A program made the position numbers and the translations under genes. From an uncultured Ignavibacteria bacterium (lineage in GTDB: Bacteria; Bacteroidota; Ignavibacteria; SZUA-365), in the NCBI GenBank assembly GCA_913060595.1, contig CAJXSA010000226.1, positions 1 through 6,526 on the forward strand: a DNA stretch of 6,526 nucleotides, given 5' to 3'. Numbering within the stretch: the stretch's first letter is position 1; each line of letters begins with the position of its first letter. Shown here in pieces: positions 1 through 6,526 of this stretch. Under the pieces are notes generated by a model. The model ran no database searches. It was not told where the DNA came from and saw only the letters and a list, made by a program, of their open reading frames with translations.

Positions 1-477
1 GAAGAACAGCACCGTCTCACGGTACTTGTGCTGCAGCCCGGGCAGCACTTCGCCGTCCAGCGTCGGGACGTTCAGCGTGGTCTGTCCCGCGGGATGCGGA
101 TTGAGCTCGAGACGGATGCGATTGGCTTCCTCCTTGATCTCATTGCGCGGCGCATCGGCGCGAATCAGCTTCGCCATGCGCTGAAAATGATCCTCGGTCA
201 GCATGCCCTTCTGCGGGAAGGTCAGCTGGAAAATGGGATCGTCGGGTATGTCAGACCAGTCGATGAGCTGGTTGACGACGTAGGAATTGACTTTGAAGGG
301 GAGTACGCTCGACACAACGGTCATGTCAAAGCGGAGATCGGCGGGGAGTTCGTTGACCTGCGTGATATTCTCGAAATTCCGTTCGGTGAAATACGTGAAC
401 GGCTCCACCTCTCTCTGCGCGCCCGCAAAGTGGTGGGGTCTTGCCCTGCCAGGTGGGGAAATCGATTTCATGTCCAT
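1..477 (-). CDS. KamA-family radical SAM aminomutase-like protein, N-terminal part (cut by window edge)
   Basis: The first 159 codons read on the minus strand without a stop and run off the window edge. Translation begins MDMKSISPPG and continues with FTYFTERNFENITQVNELP, VLPFKVNSYVVNQLIDW, IPDDPIFQLTFPQKGMLT, a stretch rich in RLELNPHPAGQ, then VPTLDGEVLPGLQHKYRETVLFF. The NELIDW-like, DPIFQLTFPQ, LNPHP and PGLxHKYxETVLFF blocks are the pattern I recognise from the KamA (lysine 2,3-aminomutase-like) family, where the region leads into the radical SAM CxxxCxxC motif just after LFF. That motif, and the PLP lysine, would lie beyond the edge, so activity and substrate (lysine, glutamate or other) cannot be judged. 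Family members use a [4Fe-4S] cluster, SAM and usually PLP to migrate an amino group. The first ATG is chosen because an AGGAGG lies 6 nt upstream; a second in-frame ATG two codons later is less well spaced. Family is fairly certain, exact function is not. Confidence 0.85.
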   Translation of the reverse strand, partial: MDMKSISPPGRARPHHFAGAQREVEPFTYFTERNFENITQVNELPADLRFDMTVVSSVLPFKVNSYVVNQLIDWSDIPDDPIFQLTFPQKGMLTEDHFQRMAKLIRADAPRNEIKEEANRIRLELNPHPAGQTTLNVPTLDGEVLPGLQHKYRETVLFF

Positions 478-644
478 GATTATCCTCCTGTATTTTGGAG
501 ACAGCTATTGTGTTAAAGAACTTGCTTCTATTGTCCTTCGGGTATGCTTCCCTGCGCTCTATGTCAGATAATGAAGCGTAGTGAATAAAAAATAGGAGAA
601 TATCGACACGATGCAAGGGAAAACGGTTAAGAGTGTGTTATGTG
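478..644 (-). promoter_or_regulatory. Upstream leader of the KamA-family gene, possible promoter
   Basis: This AT-richer stretch lies between the hairpin arrays and the KamA-family start and shows no credible coding frame. The best promoter-like pair I see on the minus strand is TTGCAT (616-611), 16 nt, then TATTTT (594-589), the latter embedded in TATTTTTT, which also resembles the Bacteroidota -7 element TAnnTTTG. The -35 match is weak, so the promoter call is tentative. If right, the transcript would carry a leader of roughly 100 nt. A separate promoter is plausible because a terminator-like hairpin and the repeat arrays separate this gene from sdhB. Confidence 0.3.
484..489 (-). promoter_or_regulatory. 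Shine-Dalgarno site of the KamA-family gene
   Basis: A perfect AGGAGG on the minus strand sits 6 nt before the ATG at 477. It decides the start of the partial KamA-family gene and is the strongest ribosome binding site in the window. Confidence 0.85.
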
Positions 645-802
645 ATTGCGCGGTGGCTCCGCCACATTGCGCGGGTGCTCCGCCCCCGCGCGTATTTGCC
701 CGCCTTCGGCTCGCGCCTCCGGCGGGCGTATTCGTTCCGCTTCGCGGAACGTATTTGCGCCTGGCGGCGCGTATTTTATGTCAATTTCACGATTTTAACA
801 TG
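645..802 (+). repeat. Left arm of an inverted pair of GTATTT-punctuated hairpin arrays
   Basis: Four short palindromes are separated by a repeated hexamer. An entry segment holds a 9-bp direct repeat ATTGCGCGG (645-653, 666-674), a GTGGC/GCCAC hairpin (653-665) and a GCGCGGG/CCCGCGC hairpin (669-691). Then follow GTATTT (692), hairpin H1 with 7-bp ends GCCCGCC/GGCGGGC (698-727), GTATTC (728), perfect hairpin H2 GTTCCGC-TTC-GCGGAAC (734-750), GTATTT (751), hairpin H3 GCGCC-TGGC-GGCGC (757-770), GTATTTT (771), GTCA (780-783) and ATTTTAACA (792-800). The arm at 824-955 has the same elements in the same order on the other strand. No function is recognised; a genome repeat family or structured RNA is inferred. 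Confidence 0.85.
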
Positions 803-823
803 TATTAAAATTAAAAGTTAGGA

Positions 824-955
824 CGTGTTAAAATTGGATTTCTGACCAAAATACGGCCCAACGCGCAGCGGAGGGCCAAATACACTCGCCGAAGGCGAGT
901 AAATACGTCCGCCGGAGGCGCAAGCCGAAGGCGGACAAATACATCCCGCGCATTC
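824..955 (-). repeat. Right arm of the inverted pair of GTATTT-punctuated hairpin arrays
   Basis: Read on the minus strand this arm goes: TGCGCGGG, GTATTT (942), H1 with ends GTCCGCC/GGCGGAC (936-907), GTATTT (906), H2 ACTCGCC-TTC-GGCGAGT (900-884), GTATTT (883), H3 with ends GGCCC/GGGCC (877-855), GTATTTT (854), GTCA (846-843), 8 nt, ATTTTAACA (834-826). H1 is 30 bp and H2 17 bp in both arms, so hexamer spacing is 36 then 23 in each. H1 differs from the left arm at 3 of 30 positions, two of which form one compensated C-G to T-A pair. H2 keeps the TTC loop while four stem pairs change, each with its partner. H3 differs in length (23 against 14 bp), and the entry hairpin before the first GTATTT is shortened. 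Confidence 0.85.
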
Positions 956-968
956 CCCGAATATAAAC

Positions 969-992
969 GGGCACCCCGGTGACAGGGTGCCC
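969..992 (-). terminator. Probable intrinsic terminator of the sdhCAB operon
   Basis: A perfect 8-bp stem GGGCACCC/GGGTGCCC encloses an 8-nt loop, about 65 nt past the sdhB stop. On the minus strand it is followed by GTTTATATTC, a weak U-tract, so termination may be incomplete or depend on the hairpins beyond. No other gene lies between, so it is assigned to the sdh transcript. Confidence 0.55.
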
Positions 993-1021
993 TGAAATGT
1001 GACAAAACCTCGGCGCAGTGC

Positions 1022-1045
1022 GCCGGCGCGGGAGCCGGCGCGGGA
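1022..1045. repeat. Perfect 12-bp tandem duplication just after sdhB
   Basis: GCCGGCGCGGGA occurs twice in direct succession. The first copy overlaps the perfect palindrome GCGCCGGCGC (1020-1029). A related CGCGGGAT recurs at 1039-1046 and 1050-1057, the latter touching the sdhB stop codon. It is non-coding and may be a slippage product or part of the sdh 3' end. Confidence 0.8.
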
Positions 1046-1056
1046 TACACGCGGGA

Positions 1057-1799
1057 TTATTCCGTGACCGACGCCTTGAAAAAGTCGCGGTTCATGAGTG
1101 CGATGGAGGCGACGCTGATGCCCTTGGGACAGACGGCCTCACATTCGTACTGGTTGGTGCAGCCGCCAAAGCCTTCCTTGTCCATCTGCGCGACCATGTT
1201 GAGGACGCGGCGCTTGCGCTCCGGCTGTCCCTGCGGCAGATGCGCGTACTGCGACACTTTCGCCGCGACGAAAAGCATGGCCGAGGCGTTCTTGCAGGAG
1301 GCCACGCAGGCGCCGCAGCCGATGCAGGCCGCGTTATCCATGGCCAGGTCGGCCTCTTTCTTGCTGATGGGGATGGCGTTGGCATCGGGCACGCCGCCGG
1401 TGCGGGCGGAGACGAAGCCCCCGGCCTGCATGATGCGGTCGAAGGCAGAACGGTCGGTCACCAGGTCGCGTATCACCGGGAAGGCGCGCGCGCGGAAGGG
1501 TTCGATGTAGATTTCGTCGCCGTCCTTGAAATGCCGCATGTGCAGCTGGCAGATGGTGGTTTCCTTCTCCGGTCCGTGCGGAATGCCGTTGATGGTCAGC
1601 GAGCAGGCGCCGCAGATGCCCTCACGACAGTCGTGATCGAAGGCGACGGGCTCTTCGCTGTTGAGAATCAGTTTCTCGTTCAGCACGTCGAGCATCTCGA
1701 GAAAGGACATGTCGGAAATGATGCCGTCCACTTCGTAGGTCACCATTTTCCCTTTGTCTCGGGCGTTCTTCTGCCGCCAGATATGCAATTTGAGTTTCA

Positions 1800-1800
<1 letters not shown>
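1057..1800 (-). CDS. sdhB: Succinate dehydrogenase/fumarate reductase iron-sulfur subunit
   Basis: This 247-residue subunit passes electrons from the flavin in SdhA to the haems and quinone of SdhC through three Fe-S clusters on the cytoplasmic face. The N-terminal ferredoxin-like domain holds the [2Fe-2S] ligands C58, C63, C66 ([12 protein letters not shown]) and C84. The C-terminal domain has [11 protein letters not shown] with C159, C162, C165 plus C224 for [4Fe-4S], and C169, C214, C220 for [3Fe-4S]. The set is complete and spaced as in known SdhB proteins. The start [10 protein letters not shown] is chosen because its ATG overlaps the sdhA stop as TAATG and has an AGGAG 9 nt upstream. 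A longer reading starting at 1893 would run 93 nt into sdhA and adds a low-complexity leader not expected for the family. Length is normal for type B enzymes. It is last in the operon. Confidence 0.96.
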
Positions 1801-3709
<1,909 letters not shown>

Positions 3710-3713
<4 letters not shown>

Positions 3714-4411
3714 AAGACTATCACTCCTGCAGGCAATGCGATCCAACCTGCCAACACACCGACGGGAATCATGATGAAGCCGACGACGATAATGGTCGAC
3801 AGCGTCACACTGAGCCCGTGAATAATGGGATTGTACTTCTCGTGATTGATGCCGAGTGTCTGGAACATGCTTTCGATGGCATGGAACAGATGGAAGCCCA
3901 GCAGAATCATTGCGGCGATGTACACCATGGAAATGAGCACGTTGCTGTACCCGAGTATCACCATGGAATACACGTCGTGACGGCCCGCCGCATCAAACAG
4001 TCCGCCGTAGGCCGGATTGGTGGCCTTGACGGTGAAGTGCAGCAGGTGATACACGATGAAAAGGGAAAGCATCACACCCGACCATACCATGGTGCGCGAG
4101 GTGAGCGTCGCCCGGACGTAGTTCTTCACCGCGTAGGGCTCGGGACGCGCGGACATGCTCAGGAACTTGAGACGGAGGGTGAGGATGACATGGAGGACCA
4201 GGAAGAGCAGCAGTGCGCCGCGTATCACCCACAGCAGGCCGCCGAGGCCCTGCAGGGTTTCCGCGTACACGTTCATCGTCTCCTGGCCGAGGTACATCTG
4301 GAGATTCCCGGTCATGTGTCCGAGAAGAAACAGGACCATGAACAGCCCCGTCACGGCCACGACGACCTTGCTCAAGATGGTGGATTGGAGAAAGCGTACC
4401 AGTGCAGCCAT
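3710..4411 (-). CDS. sdhC: Succinate dehydrogenase/fumarate reductase cytochrome b subunit (type B, single anchor)
   Basis: A 233-residue membrane anchor that takes electrons from SdhB to (mena)quinone. Five hydrophobic helices are visible at about 15-33, 58-78, 108-128, 148-177 and 199-222, the number expected for the single large di-haem anchor of Wolinella and Bacillus type enzymes, which explains why no sdhD follows. Candidate axial haem histidines are H32 (LLGHMTGN), H74 (LVLHVILT), H122 or H125 (VYHLLHF) and H174 or H177 ([12 protein letters not shown]), one per helix I-IV as in that family. It opens with the family-typical SKVVVAVTG segment. It is first in the operon, with a weak AAAGG 4 nt before ATG, and its stop overlaps the sdhA start. 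Family assignment is firm; the quinone type is inferred from the type B architecture. Confidence 0.93.
3724..3728 (-). promoter_or_regulatory. Shine-Dalgarno site of sdhA inside the sdhC 3' end
   Basis: AGGAG on the minus strand lies 10 nt before the ATG at 3713, inside the end of sdhC. Together with the ATGA overlap it selects the MNLDPKIP start over the upstream ATG at 3746. Confidence 0.7.
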
Positions 4412-4618
4412 AGTACCTTTGCGTTAAGTGGTAAAAGGACATGTATGCGCGCTGTCGCGTTGAGGCAGCACATGAAAGGGGAATGTTCCCATAACAGGTA
4501 GAAGCTGGCAGAGGAGGAAGTCGTCTGTTATCTTTCGGAAAGTAGCAACTTCTTTTCTGTATAACAACATCGGCGGGGGAAAATGTTGACAGAGGCAACT
4601 TTTTACCCCTGCATATTT
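4412..4618 (-). promoter_or_regulatory. Leader/promoter region of the sdhCAB operon
   Basis: This 207-bp gap separates the antiporter stop from sdhC and is visibly more AT-rich than the flanking genes, without a credible frame. It most likely holds the sdh promoter, since the gap is long for an operon. Possible Bacteroidota-style elements on the minus strand are TTG (4567-4565), 20 nt, then TACTTTC (4544-4538), but this is weak. A heptamer GCAACTT recurs on the plus strand at 4545 and 4595, exactly 50 bp apart, and ATAACAG/CTGTTAT form a 7-bp inverted pair at 4491-4497 and 4525-4531; either could be chance. Confidence 0.4.
4576..4609. repeat. Imperfect dyad between the antiporter gene and sdhC
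   Basis: Arms GGGG-AAAA-T-GTTG (4576-4588) and CAAC-T-TTTT-A-CCCC (4596-4609) pair as three 4-bp blocks with one mismatch and one bulge around a 7-nt loop. It begins about 10 nt past the antiporter stop. No U-run follows on the minus strand, so it is not a standard intrinsic terminator. It could be a weak terminator, a 3'-end stabiliser or a regulator site upstream of sdhC. Confidence 0.5.
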
Positions 4619-6298
4619 TCATTCCTCGCGCAGCATGCGGTAGCTGTCGGCGCGGATATCCCCTATCCAGCGGGTGATTTCCTCCTCCGGCAGGTCGAAA
4701 CGCGTCAGCGCCCGCGCGAAGATTTCCACGGCCGTTTCAAACTCTTCGGGAATCACTTCGTCCGCCCCGAGACGCGCGAGCCGCGGCACTTCCGAGGTGA
4801 AGCGCGTACGGGTGATGATGTACGCCCCGGGAGCCAGCGCCCGCACACGTTCGGTGATGCGTCCCGTGGCGGCGGGATCCGAGATGGCGACCACCACCAC
4901 GGCGGCCGCGCGCACGCCGGCGTGCAGCAGCACGGCGTCCTGCGTCGCGTCGCCGAACTGTATGGGCACCCCCTGCGCCTGCTCATGTCGTACGGTGTCG
5001 GGATTGAGTTCGATCACCGAGACGGGGATGGACGCGGCCTGTGCGGCACGCACGAGGTTCTTCCCGTTCAGTCCGTACCCGATGACCAGCATGCCGTCGG
5101 CCGCGTCGCGCCGCTCCTCCTCCACCGTGCGCTTCTGCCGCAGCAGGCTGTCGGCAATGCGTGGCGCCAGCGCCATCAGCACCGGGGTCACGGCCATGGT
5201 CATCACGCTGACGGAGAGGAACAGCTGGTACATGTCGCCGCCGAGCAGCCCGTTCTCCACCCCGACACGCGAGAGGATGAAGGAGAACTCTCCGATCTGG
5301 CTCAGTCCCACCCCGGCGAGTATCGCGGTGCGCATCGGGAAGCGCAGCAGCCGCATTGCGCCTGCGGTGAGCACGGTCTTGCCGATGAGCACGGCGAGCG
5401 TCAGCAGCAGCACGGTGACGGGACGCTGCGCAAGCGCGGCCGGATCGAGCAGCATGCCGATGGACACGAAGAAGAAGCTCGTGAACAGGTCGCGGAAGGG
5501 AATCACATTGCCGATGGCATGATGACTGTACTCGCTGTCCGCGATGATCATGCCCGCGAGAAAGGCGCCCAGCGCCAGCGACAGTCCGATGCTCGCGGTC
5601 AGCCAGGCGACGAGGAAGCAGATCGCCACGACGGCGAGCAGGAACAGCTCCTTGTCCCGCGTGGCCGCGACGCTGTGCAGCAGGCGCGGAATCACGTAGC
5701 GCGCGGCGAACAGCACGAGCAGCACCGCTCCGGCACTTTTTGCGAGCAGGATCAGAATTTCGCTGCCTATGTCGCCGCCCGCGGCACCCGCGATCAGCGG
5801 CGTGAACAGCATCATCGGCACGATGATGATGTCCTGGAAAATCAGTATGCCCAGTGAGGCGCGTCCGTGGGGAGCCTCTATCTGCGCGCTGGTCTGCAAT
5901 TGCTTGAGCACGATGGCCGTGCTGCTGAGCGCCACCAGGAAGCCCGCGAAAAGACCGACGGACGTCGGCAGACCCATCAGGGCGAATATGCCCAGCGTCG
6001 CCGCGATGCTCAGCCCCACCTGCAGTCCGCCACCGCCGAGCACGGCTTTCTTCATGCGCAGCAGGTCGCGAATCGAAAGCTCGAGTCCGATGGTGAACAT
6101 CAGCAGAATCACGCCGATTTCCGCCAGCACTTCCACGGCGCCGACCGCTGTCACGGCACCGAAGCCGTGCGGCCCCGCGAGCACGCCGGTGAAGAGGAAA
6201 CCGATGATGGGCGGAATCTTCAGACGGTGAAACACGAAGAGCACCACCACGCTGAGCGCGAAGATGACGACGATATCACCGAGTATGGGAAAATGCAT
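4619..6298 (-). CDS. CPA2-family monovalent cation:proton antiporter with RCK N-terminal domain (KefB/YbaL-like)
   Basis: A 559-residue inner membrane protein. Residues about 5-385 form a hydrophobic Na+/H+ exchanger domain with GFLFTGVLAGPHG (33-45), IGLEL, ALSSTA and FQD (Q155, D156), the QD form seen in K+/H+-type CPA2 proteins rather than the DD of Na+/H+ members. Residues about 402-518 form a TrkA-N/RCK nucleotide-binding domain with the glycine motif GYGLNG (407-412) and acidic E430 at the end of the second strand. The protein ends at about 559 with a PEEEITRWIGDIRADSYRMLREE helix and has no RCK_C domain. The ATG at 6298 (MHFPILGDIV) is chosen because homologues begin this way and the first membrane helix follows directly; in-frame starts at 6346 (ATG) and 6382 (GTG) would add unlike residues, and no clear ribosome site decides. 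The transported ion (K+ or Na+) is inferred, not shown. Confidence 0.9.
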   Translation of the reverse strand: MHFPILGDIVVIFALSVVVLFVFHRLKIPPIIGFLFTGVLAGPHGFGAVTAVGAVEVLAEIGVILLMFTIGLELSIRDLLRMKKAVLGGGGLQVGLSIAATLGIFALMGLPTSVGLFAGFLVALSSTAIVLKQLQTSAQIEAPHGRASLGILIFQDIIIVPMMLFTPLIAGAAGGDIGSEILILLAKSAGAVLLVLFAARYVIPRLLHSVAATRDKELFLLAVVAICFLVAWLTASIGLSLALGAFLAGMIIADSEYSHHAIGNVIPFRDLFTSFFFVSIGMLLDPAALAQRPVTVLLLTLAVLIGKTVLTAGAMRLLRFPMRTAILAGVGLSQIGEFSFILSRVGVENGLLGGDMYQLFLSVSVMTMAVTPVLMALAPRIADSLLRQKRTVEEERRDAADGMLVIGYGLNGKNLVRAAQAASIPVSVIELNPDTVRHEQAQGVPIQFGDATQDAVLLHAGVRAAAVVVVAISDPAATGRITERVRALAPGAYIITRTRFTSEVPRLARLGADEVIPEEFETAVEIFARALTRFDLPEEEITRWIGDIRADSYRMLREE

Positions 6299-6397
6299 GG
6301 ACGAGTCACTGCAGTTCGTGTATGAATGGACCAATGAAAAATACATTTTCGCGGACAAAGAAAAAGGCGGGACGGCAGCCACTTCCCCGCGACGCCG

Positions 6398-6429
6398 AAA
6401 AAAATCACCCCGGCCGAAACCGGGGTGAT
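6398..6429 (-). terminator. Strong intrinsic terminator of the upstream (right-edge) gene
   Basis: A perfect 10-bp stem ATCACCCCGG/CCGGGGTGAT (6404-6413, 6420-6429) with a 6-nt loop is followed on the minus strand by a run of six or seven T. It lies about 46 nt past the stop codon at 6476 and separates that gene from the antiporter, so the antiporter needs its own promoter in the roughly 100 bp at 6299-6397, where I see no convincing element. Confidence 0.92.
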
Positions 6430-6475
6430 GAAGGGAGACAAACGCAGCGCGGCGTCACCGCGCGAAACCGTGCCG

Positions 6476-6526
6476 TTACCGCACCACGTGCAGCACGCGG
6501 GTGACCGCGGATGCGCCGGTGGTGAG
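6476..6526 (-). CDS. C-terminal end of a probable T9SS-exported protein (cut by window edge)
   Basis: Seventeen codons at the right edge read LTTGASAVTRVLHVVR then TAA on the minus strand. The spacing of a glycine, a small polar turn, then a basic residue followed by alternating hydrophobics and a final basic residue is the usual ending of type IX secretion C-terminal sorting domains (typically GxYxxRLxxGxxxxxxKxxxxR). The terminator directly downstream supports a real gene end here. With only 16 residues the family call is tentative; the body of the protein is outside the window and its role is unknown. Confidence 0.5.
   Translation of the reverse strand, partial: LTTGASAVTRVLHVVR

Noticed and set aside
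326..616. Minus-strand frame of 96 codons overlapping the KamA-family start
   Set aside because: It is out of frame with the KamA-family reading, which has the AGGAGG-supported ATG and clear family motifs.
611..808. Short plus-strand frame through the left hairpin array
   Set aside because: It looks similar in translation (VFxRLRLAPPA) to a minus-strand frame at 811-1050, but that is because the arrays are homologous. The hexamer spacing of 23 shifts frame and stem changes are compensatory, so the constraint is on nucleic acid structure.
645..955. CRISPR array interpretation of the repeated hexamers
   Set aside because: The repeat is only 6 bp, the spacers are palindromes rather than unique sequences, and no cas gene is present.
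4586..4619. TTGACA (4586-4591) on the plus strand with a TATTTT downstream, resembling a sigma-70 promoter
   Set aside because: It would point antisense into the antiporter gene with no plus-strand gene to serve, the spacing is too long, and TTGACA is part of the dyad.
4583..5857. Long plus-strand open frame of 424 codons opposite the antiporter gene
   Set aside because: It is antisense to a well-supported gene. Its His/Arg/Gln/Glu-rich composition is what the complementary strand of GC-biased coding sequence gives, and it shows no known domain.

Overview
The window reads as a stretch of a GC-rich genome from the Bacteroidota/Chlorobiota side of the FCB group. Three things support this: a type B sdhCAB operon whose SdhA opens and reads like Bacteroidota/Chlorobi homologues, a CPA2 antiporter beginning MHFPILGDIV, and a truncated upstream gene whose last 16 residues look like the end of a type IX secretion (T9SS) sorting domain. 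An Ignavibacteria- or Kapabacteria-like lineage would fit the GC content, but that placement is inference. All supported genes lie on the minus strand, so transcription runs from high to low coordinates.

From the right edge: the last 16 codons of a probable T9SS cargo protein (6476-6526); a strong intrinsic terminator (6398-6429); a CPA2 cation:proton antiporter with a C-terminal nucleotide-binding RCK domain (4619-6298); a 207-bp AT-richer leader with an imperfect dyad (4412-4618); and the sdhC-sdhA-sdhB operon (4411 down to 1057). The sdh genes are joined by an ATGA overlap and a TAATG overlap, which suggests translational coupling. Together they encode a complete menaquinone-type complex II: a five-helix di-haem cytochrome b, a covalently flavinylated catalytic subunit and a three-cluster iron-sulfur subunit. 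There is no sdhD, as expected for type B. The same enzyme class can act as succinate dehydrogenase or fumarate reductase, and the sequence does not settle the direction.

Between sdhB and the next gene lies a 579-bp non-coding stretch (478-1056). It holds a perfect 12-bp tandem duplication, a probable sdh terminator, and an inverted pair of hairpin arrays (about 645-955). Each arm has the same order of three hairpins punctuated by a GTATTT hexamer and ends toward the centre in GTCA-N8-ATTTTAACA. The stems differ between arms mostly by paired, compensating changes, so selection or copying acts on structure rather than on protein. This is the most unusual item in the window. The left edge carries the first 159 codons of a KamA-family (lysine 2,3-aminomutase-like) radical SAM protein with a strong Shine-Dalgarno sequence; its radical SAM cysteines lie outside the window.
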